DNA from: an uncultured Chromatiaceae bacterium
Lineage (GTDB): Bacteria; Pseudomonadota; Gammaproteobacteria; Enterobacterales; Alteromonadaceae
Length of the DNA stretch: 64,000 bases
Reading direction: 5' to 3'
Assembly: GCA_937978655.1 (NCBI GenBank)
Contig: CALJUX010000022.1
Coordinates: 82,427-146,426 of the forward strand
Within the stretch, counting starts at the first letter, position 1. Each line of letters opens with the position of its first letter. A program made the translations under genes and the position numbers. This document shows positions 1 to 8,292 of the stretch, in pieces. The notes beneath the pieces were generated by a model, which saw only the letters and a list, made by a program, of their open reading frames with translations, was not told the DNA's origin and did not search any database.

Positions 1-1737
1 TTCGGTGAAGCCTTTGATCACGGTAATAGGGGTGCGGATTTCATGGCTCATATTGGCGAGAAACCGGCTTTTAATGGCAGCAAGCCGGGTTGCCCGGTCG
101 CGTTCCTGTTGCAGCTCTTCGGTGCGGTGACTGACCCGTTGCTCCAGCTCGTTGTTCAGCGTCACAATCTGTTGCATCGATTGGTGCATCGCCAGACGTG
201 CGCCTTTGACCCGGTGCTGCATATCACTGATGGTATTCGCCAGGGTTTCAAATTCGGCGGCGGATTGCGCAAAGTCCGGCCTAGGCTGCGGGGCGTCGTC
301 GGGTTGCCAGGTGGACGCCGTTTGCGCCAGTTGCTCCAGCGCCGCAGTGTAACGGCTGACAAAAGCCCGCGACAGCGCCGTGATAGCCTCAAGCAGCAAC
401 AGGGCTGTCAACAGTGCCAGCGCCAGAAACAGGTGATACTTCAGCACAAAGGTGTCGGTATCAATAAAATATTTTAATTGCCACTGGCCCGGCGTGACAT
501 GGTGCAACAGCAATAAATGAGCGGCATTGACGGTCAGTACCACGGGGCCGAAGCTGTTAAACCAGCTGTAGCGCAGGAACTTACGCGGCTGCGGGTCGGA
601 TTGGGAACTGACGGACCAGACCTCACCCAAAGGCCGGTTATCGTCCGTGCCCCAGATCTTTTTCTGCTCCCGATCCAGCAGTACCCGGTGCGAGATATCG
701 CTGTCGGTCAGGGTGATGGCGGTGGTCAGTTGCTTCAGATTGACTGACACTTCCAGCACACCGTCAAAATCGCCTTTGCTGGTAAAACGCGGCACACTGA
801 CGGCAAACAGCGGATCCTGGCCGAGGTTGCGGCCTAAAAAGGTATCGCTGATAAAGGCCTGACCGGTACGTCTGGCTTCGCTGAAATAACGGCGATCGGC
901 GACGTTGCTGCCGGTTCTGGCGGTGTCAGGTAAGCTGGCCTTGTAAAAATTCAGCACTGTACCTTTGTTGTCTGTCAGTAATGCGGAGATAAACTCCGGG
1001 CTTTGTGCCGTCAGTACTGGCAGCACTGCCGGCGCGCCGCTGTGGTCGAGCATGGCTGAGGCGAGGCTGAGCTGGCGCGGATAAACGGCGAGGCGCTGAC
1101 CGATCTGTTCGGCCAGCTGGTGCTGCTCGGCGTCAAAGCGCTGCAGGGAGCGGGATAAATCCAGTGCGGTGGCGCCATGCAGCACTAGCGCAATCAGGAA
1201 GGTCGACGGAATGCTGCTGTACATCGCCACACGGTGTGACAGCTGCAGACTCAGCGATTGTTGCTGTTCCTGTTGCTGCGAGCGGGTCAGGGTATCGAGG
1301 ATCAGCATAGCGCGCAGGCAAAAGCCAAACACGGCCGTACTGAGGCCACAATGCAACAGCAGAAGCAGCGGCTCGGCGCTGATTTTGGCCGGCGCCATGC
1401 TGTGAAACAGCAGGGCGCAGCCGCCCATATAGAGGGCTATCGCGACCAGGCTGTGTTGACGCACCCGCTGGTTCAGGCCAAACAAGACCAGCAGTTGCAG
1501 CAAACTGGCGGCAAACGCCAGATTTTGCCACAGTGGCAGCAGAATAAAACCGGCCGCCGGCAAGGACCACAGCACGCCAAGCCGCCGTAAAATCAGGAAT
1601 AAAGCCACGTTACCAATCGCAAAAGGCACCACAAATGGCAGGTCCACTACCGTGGCGTTGGCGAGCGTGCCAAGCAACACCAACCACAGCCAGTAGCGCA
1701 GCCGACGCAGGGTCAGCGGGTGTTGCCGCCCAAACAT
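1..1737 (-). CDS. Membrane sensor histidine kinase (partial, C-terminus beyond window edge)
   Basis: The reading frame is open from an ATG at 1737 to base 1, giving 579 codons. Residues 1-150 are rich in hydrophobic segments. A further membrane span lies near residues 170-190, followed by an extracytoplasmic region of about 220 residues that resembles a Cache/PDC sensor (motifs DRRYFSEA and DPLFAVSVPRF). Another span lies near 420-440 and a helical linker near 450-550. The window then ends inside the HisKA domain, where the H-box SHEIRTPI places the phospho-accepting His at residue 565. The ATPase domain and any receiver lie outside the window. The start overlaps the stop of the upstream kinase gene (TGATG), so the two are translationally coupled. 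It probably senses a small molecule in the periplasm; the ligand is unknown. Confidence 0.85.
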   Translation of the reverse strand, partial: MFGRQHPLTLRRLRYWLWLVLLGTLANATVVDLPFVVPFAIGNVALFLILRRLGVLWSLPAAGFILLPLWQNLAFAASLLQLLVLFGLNQRVRQHSLVAIALYMGGCALLFHSMAPAKISAEPLLLLLHCGLSTAVFGFCLRAMLILDTLTRSQQQEQQQSLSLQLSHRVAMYSSIPSTFLIALVLHGATALDLSRSLQRFDAEQHQLAEQIGQRLAVYPRQLSLASAMLDHSGAPAVLPVLTAQSPEFISALLTDNKGTVLNFYKASLPDTARTGSNVADRRYFSEARRTGQAFISDTFLGRNLGQDPLFAVSVPRFTSKGDFDGVLEVSVNLKQLTTAITLTDSDISHRVLLDREQKKIWGTDDNRPLGEVWSVSSQSDPQPRKFLRYSWFNSFGPVVLTVNAAHLLLLHHVTPGQWQLKYFIDTDTFVLKYHLFLALALLTALLLLEAITALSRAFVSRYTAALEQLAQTASTWQPDDAPQPRPDFAQSAAEFETLANTISDMQHRVKGARLAMHQSMQQIVTLNNELEQRVSHRTEELQQERDRATRLAAIKSRFLANMSHEIRTPITVIKGFTE

Positions 1738-3095
1738 CAGCCGTGCACCGCAACAGGCAGCTGCAGCTGAAAACAACTGCCGGTGCTGGCGGTTGCCAGT
1801 AGCACCAGCTGACCGCCATGTTGCTCCGCAATGGCGCGCGACAGTGACAGGCCAAGCCCGGTGCCCTGACCAGCCGGTTTAGTGGTAAAAAAGGGTTCAA
1901 AAATATGCGCCTGGGCATTGGCACTGATGCCACAACCGTTGTCGCTAAGCTGCAGCACCCAGTGATTACCGGCACGGCGCAGCGCCAGGCTGATGAGGCC
2001 CTTGCCGGGACTGACGGCCTGATTGGCGTTCATCAGCAGATTCAGCAGGACCTGACCCAGTTGGGTTGGATTGCCGTGCAGCATGGCGGGCCCGTCCGGC
2101 AACGCAAGTTCGATGCGCGCATTGTGTTTGACCTGAGTTTGCGCGATGCGGACGCTGTCTTTGAGCAAGGTACAAAAATCCAGATCCTGTTGGGTTTTGT
2201 CGTCCGGATGCGAAAAAGTGCGCAGATTGTTAATGATGTCGCGCGCCCGTCTGGCGCCATCGAGTGACTCGTCCAGCAGATCCTGGCTTTCCTGACGCAG
2301 ATAATCCAGCTGCAGTTCGGCAGATAGCGGTGCCAGGTCCGGATATCGCTGTACACTGCGTTGGATGAATTGATCATACTGCTGCAAATAGTGGCGTAAC
2401 GTGTTGAGGTTACAGTAAATAAAGCCAAGTGGATTGTTCAGTTCATGCGCCACACCGGCCGCCAGCTGACCTATAGCCGCCATTTTTTCCTGCCGCAGCA
2501 GGCTTTGCTCGATGCGATGTTGCTGCGCGCGCAGGGCGTCGCGTTCCTGCAACAATTTGCGTTTTTCCATCTGCGACAGCGTGCTGGCGATAAAACTGCT
2601 GAAAGAGCGCAGCACCGCGGCGCTGTTGGCGGAAAATGCACCGGGTTTGCGCGAAAGCAGCAACAAGGCACAGGCAGACTGGCCAGTCTGCAGCGGGTAG
2701 GTCAGGGCCGACTGGTAGCCGGCGGTAAATGCACCGAGCGCCTGCTGCCACCAGTCCAGCATCGGCAGCTGAAACAGATTCAGGTCGGTGTGAAACAGCG
2801 GCGCTGTGGTGGCCGCGGCAGGCAGCAGTGACGCGTCCATCGCCGGCTCTGCCGCCAAAAGCTGCACCTGTGGTTGGTCTGCCAGCACCTGAACAATACA
2901 AATTGCATCATAATCAATAACTTTGGCTATTACACCAAAGAGTTTGCCAAACAGTTCGTCTTGATGCTCAGACGTCAGGATCGCATCAAGCCCGTGGCTG
3001 AGCAATTCATTAAGATGACGAAACTGCTCCAGTTGCTGCTTTTCGTATGTCAGTTGCAGCACTTTTTCCTGCCATTGCTCCGGATTAATCATCAC
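1737..3095 (-). CDS. Soluble GAF-type sensor histidine kinase
   Basis: 452 residues with no membrane span. Residues about 1-35 are helical, 40-175 resemble a GAF domain, and a coiled coil (about 178-210) leads into HisKA with H-box AHELNNP and phospho-accepting His 217. The ATPase domain carries the N-box NLLMNANQAV, G1 box DNGCGI and G2 box GQGTGLGLSLS, so all catalytic boxes look intact. The HELNNP form is typical of the kinase class often found with hybrid or NtrB-like systems. It lies 7 bases after the FIST gene and overlaps the next kinase gene by one base. In known NosP systems a FIST protein inhibits or controls an adjacent kinase, so this is the likely partner of the FIST protein; that pairing is inferred from position. 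Confidence 0.88.
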   Translation of the reverse strand: MMINPEQWQEKVLQLTYEKQQLEQFRHLNELLSHGLDAILTSEHQDELFGKLFGVIAKVIDYDAICIVQVLADQPQVQLLAAEPAMDASLLPAAATTAPLFHTDLNLFQLPMLDWWQQALGAFTAGYQSALTYPLQTGQSACALLLLSRKPGAFSANSAAVLRSFSSFIASTLSQMEKRKLLQERDALRAQQHRIEQSLLRQEKMAAIGQLAAGVAHELNNPLGFIYCNLNTLRHYLQQYDQFIQRSVQRYPDLAPLSAELQLDYLRQESQDLLDESLDGARRARDIINNLRTFSHPDDKTQQDLDFCTLLKDSVRIAQTQVKHNARIELALPDGPAMLHGNPTQLGQVLLNLLMNANQAVSPGKGLISLALRRAGNHWVLQLSDNGCGISANAQAHIFEPFFTTKPAGQGTGLGLSLSRAIAEQHGGQLVLLATASTGSCFQLQLPVAVHG

Positions 3096-3102
3096 AACAG
3101 CC

Positions 3103-4284
3103 TCATTTTGGTTGACCGAATAACACAGCGGAAATCATCAGATTGCCATGGCGATTGTAACCATCGGCAAAACAGCCCTGTTCGCCGTAAGTAAAAGCCA
3201 CCAGATAAGGCAGGGCTGGCAAGCTCTGGCTGAGCGAAGACTGCACTTCGTTGATATGCTCGCGCACGGCCAGCATACAGCCGGCACAATAAACAATCAG
3301 CGCGGCGGCGGGTGGCCGGTCATGCTTGAGGCGCAGGTTATTGCCGGCCACCTGAACGACATGCGCGGCCCGGTGGATCAGCTGCGTTTTGGAACCGTGC
3401 ATCAGGCTGATCTCATCGCCCTGCTGCAGCTCGGCCAGCAAGGTAATACTGCCATCGGTGCCGGCACTGATTGGCAGACTCAATAAAGAAAATGGCACGT
3501 CGCTGGCATGCAGGGTACGACCGATCGGATGAAAAGTGCTGGCACTCATCACCACGCCGCTCTGCAGGGGCGCAAGACCGGCCTGTTGCAGCCAGCGGTT
3601 GTACACCTCAAGGGCTGGCTGGCCGTCAATCTGCAGCACCTGGCGTCCACGTACCGCCGTGACAGTACCGCTGGCGTGGCCGGTGCTGTAACCACTGCTG
3701 AAATAGCTGCTGACAGGCACAGTCGGGTACAACACCGCAATCACCAGCAGATCGGTGCCAAGGCGCTGGCCATCGTACTGGCACCATTGGCCGCTGACAT
3801 CATCATCGGCCGCACTGCCACCTAAAATCTGCACCTGGTCGCCGACCACCTGCTGGATACCGCTGATCACCTGCTCTTCAAACCCCGGCGCCTGCATGCA
3901 CCAGATAAGACCCGGCAATTCTGCGGTCCGGCCGGCGCGGGCAATGGCGGCCAGCACTGTCGCCGCAGCCTGTTGTTGCACCTCACCCGGCCGCTGGCGG
4001 ACACTGGCCACGCCATAACTGCCAAGCGGATCAGTCAGGACCAGCGCACTGAGCCGGCGATCGGAGGGGGCATCCACGCCGCAGGCCGAGGCTGCGCCTA
4101 GACAGGAACTGCAGGCAATCCAATGCGCGGCAAAACGCTCTGGCGCAGGCAGGGCGTCGAGTGCCTGCATGCTGGCGACATTGCCGCTGGCGATCAGCAA
4201 ACTGGCCGGAGCCGGCAACTGGCGCTGTAAATCGTCGCACAGCGTGGCGCTGTCAACGGCGTTGAGTTGTAACAGTCTGAACAT
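3103..4284 (-). CDS. FIST-domain sensor protein (NosP-like)
   Basis: 393 residues with the layout of FIST proteins: an N-terminal FIST_N part (about 25-215, motifs ILGGSAADDD and SSYFSSGYS) and a C-terminal FIST_C part (about 220-375, motifs GVVMSASTFHP and LPYLVAFTYGEQGCF). There is no signal peptide or membrane span, so it is cytoplasmic. Established knowledge: several FIST proteins, named NosP, bind heme, sense nitric oxide and regulate a kinase encoded beside them. Here the gene sits between a response regulator and a GAF histidine kinase, with gaps of 5 and 7 bases, which matches that arrangement. Heme binding cannot be proved from the sequence, and some FIST proteins bind other ligands. 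The neighbourhood rich in nitrate and nitric oxide genes supports the NosP reading. Confidence 0.82.
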   Translation of the reverse strand: MFRLLQLNAVDSATLCDDLQRQLPAPASLLIASGNVASMQALDALPAPERFAAHWIACSSCLGAASACGVDAPSDRRLSALVLTDPLGSYGVASVRQRPGEVQQQAAATVLAAIARAGRTAELPGLIWCMQAPGFEEQVISGIQQVVGDQVQILGGSAADDDVSGQWCQYDGQRLGTDLLVIAVLYPTVPVSSYFSSGYSTGHASGTVTAVRGRQVLQIDGQPALEVYNRWLQQAGLAPLQSGVVMSASTFHPIGRTLHASDVPFSLLSLPISAGTDGSITLLAELQQGDEISLMHGSKTQLIHRAAHVVQVAGNNLRLKHDRPPAAALIVYCAGCMLAVREHINEVQSSLSQSLPALPYLVAFTYGEQGCFADGYNRHGNLMISAVLFGQPK

Positions 4285-4289
4285 TTTTG

Positions 4290-5618
4290 TTATTCCTCTT
4301 CCGCATCATCCAAGGGGGAGACGGATTCAACCGGCACCTGCAATTGTTCCTGATGCTTCAGCTCATAACGCTGCAGGCTATCAATAGTCGCTGCGCTGAG
4401 CTGATGGCCTTTGGGCAGCAATAACAGCTGTTTTTTGTTGTACAGATTATGTTTTAACCGCATCCCGGCGCTCAGTTCCGCCACGCTGACCTCATCGCCG
4501 CTGTGTTCGGTGCCGGGGCGCATGCCACTGTGGATCAGCGTACTGAGCGCTATCACCACTTCCGGGTCATACCAGGTGCCCTGCTGGCGGCGGATTTGTT
4601 CCAGCGCCTCATCAAAAGTGTGTGGTTGCGGGCTGAAACGCTGATGTACGTAAAGCCAGAAGTCACGGGCCACCGCCAGCACCCGGGCATTTAACGCGAT
4701 ATCGGTGCCGACTCTGTGCTGCGGTTCGCCGCTGCCATTGAACTTTTCATATTGCTGGGCAATGGCTTCCCGCACCGGTTGCAGGTGCAGCGCCGGCGCC
4801 AGGATCTCTTCGGCATACAGCGGATGTTGCAGGTACTGACTCCGTTCTGCCGGTGTCAGTTTGTACCAGCGCGCCGCCTGCAATGGCGCCGCAAGGCCAA
4901 GTTTGCCGAGCTCCGAAAACAGACCTGCCTGGCGCAGCTGCTGACATTGTTCGCGCGGCAAGCCCAGCTGACGCCCCAGCGCATTGCAGGTCTGGCTGAC
5001 ATTCCGGGCAAACTCACCGGACAGCGCCGGTGTACTGCTGATAATGTTATACAACACCGCCAGCGTGGCTTTGTGATCCTGCTGCTGTTGTTGCAGCAGG
5101 GTTTTCAGTTGTGCCAGGGTTTGTTTCAGCTGCGCGGTGCGGTGATGCACCATGTCTTCCAGATTGTGATTGAGCGCCTTGAGTTGCTGATTCTGGCTGG
5201 CGACCTGTGCGGTCAGCTGTTTATTGGCGTTTTTTAACCGGAACAGCTGCAGGCCTTCATCGACCAGACTCAGCAACTGCTGATTATTCCAGGGTTTTTG
5301 CACGTAACGATGGATTTTGCCGAGATTAATCGCCTGCACTGTGGAGTCGAGATCGGCATAGCCCGTCATCAGAATGCGGTAGCAGTCGGGTTGCAGCTGT
5401 GCGGCCTGTGCCAGAAATTCGGCGCCGCTCATCTGGGGCATCCGCATATCACAAATGATGAGCTGTACGGGGTGCTGACGCAGCAGTTCCAGCGCCTGCT
5501 GGCCACTGCCGGCGAGCAATAATTCCAGCGGCAGGCCGGTAAATAACCGCTGCAGCGACTTCAGGATGCTGGGTTCGTCGTCAACACACAGCAGCACCGG
5601 ATTAGATACTGTGGCCAT
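4290..5618 (-). CDS. Response regulator with degenerate HD-GYP output domain
   Basis: 442 residues. A receiver domain (about 8-125) has the acidic pair DDE and phospho-acceptor Asp57 in CDMRMP, with the switch Lys in YVQKPW. A coiled coil with many Gln follows (about 130-185). Residues about 190-330 align with the HD-GYP phosphodiesterase fold, but the metal-binding motifs are lost: the usual HDIGK reads SELGK and the usual GYP loop reads NGSGEPQH. A C-terminal extension of about 80 residues follows. Catalysis on cyclic di-GMP is therefore unlikely; it may bind a partner or nucleotide instead. First gene of the leftward operon with the FIST protein and two kinases, and divergent from the second regulator operon. 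Confidence 0.8.
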   Translation of the reverse strand: MATVSNPVLLCVDDEPSILKSLQRLFTGLPLELLLAGSGQQALELLRQHPVQLIICDMRMPQMSGAEFLAQAAQLQPDCYRILMTGYADLDSTVQAINLGKIHRYVQKPWNNQQLLSLVDEGLQLFRLKNANKQLTAQVASQNQQLKALNHNLEDMVHHRTAQLKQTLAQLKTLLQQQQQDHKATLAVLYNIISSTPALSGEFARNVSQTCNALGRQLGLPREQCQQLRQAGLFSELGKLGLAAPLQAARWYKLTPAERSQYLQHPLYAEEILAPALHLQPVREAIAQQYEKFNGSGEPQHRVGTDIALNARVLAVARDFWLYVHQRFSPQPHTFDEALEQIRRQQGTWYDPEVVIALSTLIHSGMRPGTEHSGDEVSVAELSAGMRLKHNLYNKKQLLLLPKGHQLSAATIDSLQRYELKHQEQLQVPVESVSPLDDAEEE

Positions 5619-5649
5619 CGCTTGTCCTTAAATATCTCATTTGTCGCAT

Positions 5650-5679
5650 TTGTCTTTAAGCTGAAATGTATGCTATACC
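5650..5679 (+). promoter_or_regulatory. Sigma-70-like promoter of the rightward signalling operon
   Basis: TTGTCT (5650-5655) and TATACC (5674-5679) are separated by 18 bases and lie about 36 bases before the ATG at 5715. The 96-base gap between the two divergent operons has no other clear signal. Confidence 0.4.
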
Positions 5680-5714
5680 ATGCAGAAGTCAAGTCAGGGG
5701 AGTAGGTTTGGTTG

Positions 5715-6347
5715 ATGAAAACGTTAAAGCCGGGTGAGATTGCCGCATATTGTGATGTGCATCATCGCACCGTCAGCCGCTGGATAGCCAATGGCCAGCT
5801 CAAAGGGCATAAGCTGCCCGGCCGTGGCAATTACCGGGTACTGCTGGCCGATTTCCTCAGCTTTTTACAGCAGCAAAAGATGCCGCTGCCGCCGGCGCTG
5901 GCCGATGTCGCCGCCACACCGGACGCAGCTACACCGGACGCCGGAGAGGCGCCGCCGCCAGCTTCTGGCGCCCGGATCCTGGTCATTGATGATGAGCCGT
6001 CTTATCGCCAGGCGATAAGACGGGTGCTGATGGGGACCGGTTGTCAGCTTGATTTCGCTGCCGATGGTTTTCAGGCCGGCATGAAACTCAGCAGTGGTAA
6101 ACCGGATTTGATCACGCTCGACTTGTCGATGCCGGGCCTGGATGGCTTTGACGTGATCCAGTTTATCCGTCAGCAACCTGAGCTGGCAGATCTGCGGATC
6201 CTGGTGATCTCTGGTTTAGCGGCCGAAGCGCTGGCACAGGCCAGAGCGCTCGGCGCTGATGCCACTTTGAGTAAACCTTTTGAGAACTCACAGTTATTAG
6301 AACTGGTGCAGCAGTTGCTGCCATCGGGAGCTGCCCATGCCGAATAA
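5715..6347 (+). CDS. HTH-receiver fusion protein (DNA-binding domain at the N-terminus)
   Basis: 210 residues. Residues about 1-55 look like an excisionase/MerR-type winged helix (motifs GEIAAYCDVHHRTVSRWI and GRGNYR). A Pro/Ala-rich linker (about 60-85, with a repeated PDA) leads to a receiver domain (about 90-205) with DDEPSYR, phospho-acceptor Asp in TLDLSMPG and switch Lys in LSKPF. The usual response-regulator order is receiver first, so the layout is reversed. I chose the ATG at 5715, with the purine-rich GGGGAG upstream; a TTG directly before it is possible. The 3' end overlaps the next gene by 11 bases, so expression is coupled. The likely role is a transcription regulator whose DNA binding is tuned by phosphorylation. 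Confidence 0.8.
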   Translation: MKTLKPGEIAAYCDVHHRTVSRWIANGQLKGHKLPGRGNYRVLLADFLSFLQQQKMPLPPALADVAATPDAATPDAGEAPPPASGARILVIDDEPSYRQAIRRVLMGTGCQLDFAADGFQAGMKLSSGKPDLITLDLSMPGLDGFDVIQFIRQQPELADLRILVISGLAAEALAQARALGADATLSKPFENSQLLELVQQLLPSGAAHAE

Positions 6348-8292
6348 AGTGCTGCTGGTTGATGATGAAGTCTCTATTCTACGTGCCCTCGAGCGGTTGC
6401 TGACCCGTTCTGGCTACCGGGTCTTCACCGCAGCCAATGGCATTGAAGCGCTGGCACGTTTGCAGCAGTACAGCTGTCAGGTGGTTATTTCCGATTTTCG
6501 CATGCCAGAGATGTCCGGCGCTGAGCTGCTGGCCCAGGTCAAACAGTTGTATCCGGAATCGGTGTGTATGGTGCTGAGCGGTTATTCCGATTTTCAGTCA
6601 GTGTTGCAGCTGCTCAATTCCGGCACCGCCTTTCGTTTTCTGCAAAAGCCATGGGAAGATGCCCAGCTGTTGGCTGAGCTGCACGCCGCCTTTGTGTTTT
6701 ACCGCCACAATCGTCAGCAGGCTATCCGCAGTCAGCTGCTGATCTCCGGCCGGGGGGCTTTGCTTGAACTGGCCGCAGATGGCCGCGTCAGTCGCAGCAA
6801 CGGCGCGGCCCAGCAGTTACTTGGCCAGCCGGAAGGCGCTTTAACCGGCACACCTTTTGGGCAGTGGTTTCGTTTTGCTGCCGGGCAACAAGTGGCATTT
6901 TTACAGGACATTCATGGCTCGCTTGAGGTGTGTGACAGCCACGGCGCCCCCTGTGAACTGCATGTGCAATATCAGGACGGCGAGTACACGCTGGTTGGCT
7001 TCGCACGTTTGCAACCAGAAGATGGACCGGCCGTTATGTCCAGCCCGGCGTTGTTGGACCAGCACGCCGTGCTGGCGCAACTAGATGCTTTGTTGCTGCA
7101 ACGCCAGCCATTTGCCGTGGCGGCGCTGCGGCTGAAAAATTTCAGTGACTGGGCCGATATGGTGGGCTATGCCGAGGCCGGCCAGATGTTTGACCGGCTC
7201 AGCGAGCGGCTGGTTGTGGCGTGCCGGCCTTATGGCGCGCTGGCCTATCTGGCCAATGAGCTGTTTATTCTGACACTGCCGGCGGCCGCCACCGAAGTGC
7301 AGGTGCATCAGCAGCTGCGCCTGCAGCTGGAAGAGCAGATCCTGGCATTAAGGCCACAACTGACCGTCAGTTATTGTATGGCGCCTGAAGATGGTGACAG
7401 TGCCAAAGTCTTGCTCAGCAATGTGCTGACCTGTAACCGCATTCATCTGCACAGCCCTCACACCTTTTTTATGCGCTTCAGTGCGGCGGTGGCGGACAAA
7501 AAACGCCAGCAGCTGCGCATCAGTGATGCGTTGTTCCGGGCGGTCGAAGAGCAACAATTTGAGCTGTATTTTCAGGCCAAGCTGGATTTACATCAACAAC
7601 GCGCCGACAGCTGCGAAGCCTTGCTGCGCTGGCGCCATCCCGAATTTGGCATGGTGTCGCCGGCGTTGTTTATTCCGATCGCCGAACACGACGGCCAGAT
7701 CATTGAAATTGGCCTGTGGGTGCTGCGTCAGGCCTGTATGGTGCTGACGCGCTGGCAACAGCAGCAGGTGCCATTACACCGGATGGCGGTGAATATTTCG
7801 GGTGTGCAGCTGCAGCAGGCCGATTTTATCCCGCAGGTACAACGCATCCTGGCTGAAACCGGTGCCGATCCGCAATTGCTGGAACTGGAACTGACCGAAT
7901 CCTGGATGATGCAGGACCTGGAGCAAAGTGCCGCAGCACTTTCGGATCTGAAGGCGTTGGGGCTGCGTATTGCCATAGACGATTTTGGCACCGGTTATTC
8001 CTCACTGGCTTATCTGTCACGGTTGCCGGTTGATGTGCTGAAAATCGACCGTTCGCTGATTAACGATCTCGAATCGAATATCAATACCCAAAGCCTGATC
8101 AGCAATATCTGCCGGATGGCGCATGCGCTGCACGTCGAAGTTGTGGTTGAGGGTGTGGAAAACGCCGAACAACTGCAGCTGTTAGCGCGGATGGGGTGTG
8201 ACATGGCGCAGGGTTATCTGATTGCACGGCCGGTGCCGGCAGAGGAGTTCCTGCAACAACTGCAAGCCGGGGAGTACGACAATGCCAGTTAA
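6337..8292 (+). CDS. Receiver-PAS-GGDEF-EAL protein, likely cyclic di-GMP phosphodiesterase
   Basis: 651 residues. The receiver (about 1-120) has DDE, phospho-acceptor Asp in ISDFRMP and switch Lys in LQKPW. A PAS-like stretch lies near 140-200. A GGDEF-like domain (about 235-370) is degenerate: the signature position reads LANELF, so diguanylate cyclase activity is not expected. The EAL domain (about 395-645) looks active: EALLRW with Glu427, NISGVQLQ, ELTES, IDDFGTGYSS, LKIDRSL and VVEGVE are all present. The predicted reaction is hydrolysis of cyclic di-GMP to pGpG, switched by phosphorylation. It starts inside the end of the upstream gene and overlaps the next start, so the three regulators form one operon. 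It is a plausible output of the kinases encoded across the divergent promoter. Confidence 0.9.
   Translation: MPNKVLLVDDEVSILRALERLLTRSGYRVFTAANGIEALARLQQYSCQVVISDFRMPEMSGAELLAQVKQLYPESVCMVLSGYSDFQSVLQLLNSGTAFRFLQKPWEDAQLLAELHAAFVFYRHNRQQAIRSQLLISGRGALLELAADGRVSRSNGAAQQLLGQPEGALTGTPFGQWFRFAAGQQVAFLQDIHGSLEVCDSHGAPCELHVQYQDGEYTLVGFARLQPEDGPAVMSSPALLDQHAVLAQLDALLLQRQPFAVAALRLKNFSDWADMVGYAEAGQMFDRLSERLVVACRPYGALAYLANELFILTLPAAATEVQVHQQLRLQLEEQILALRPQLTVSYCMAPEDGDSAKVLLSNVLTCNRIHLHSPHTFFMRFSAAVADKKRQQLRISDALFRAVEEQQFELYFQAKLDLHQQRADSCEALLRWRHPEFGMVSPALFIPIAEHDGQIIEIGLWVLRQACMVLTRWQQQQVPLHRMAVNISGVQLQQADFIPQVQRILAETGADPQLLELELTESWMMQDLEQSAAALSDLKALGLRIAIDDFGTGYSSLAYLSRLPVDVLKIDRSLINDLESNINTQSLISNICRMAHALHVEVVVEGVENAEQLQLLARMGCDMAQGYLIARPVPAEEFLQQLQAGEYDNAS

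Noticed and set aside
1133..1570. 145-codon leftward reading frame
   Set aside because: It is a different frame inside the membrane histidine kinase, which is open through the whole region with real motifs.
2443..2901. 152-codon leftward reading frame
   Set aside because: It is a shifted frame within the GAF histidine kinase and has no domain.
4716..5237. 173-codon rightward reading frame
   Set aside because: It is antisense to the receiver/HD-GYP gene, whose leftward protein has clear domains; Gln- and Leu-rich composition is a by-product.
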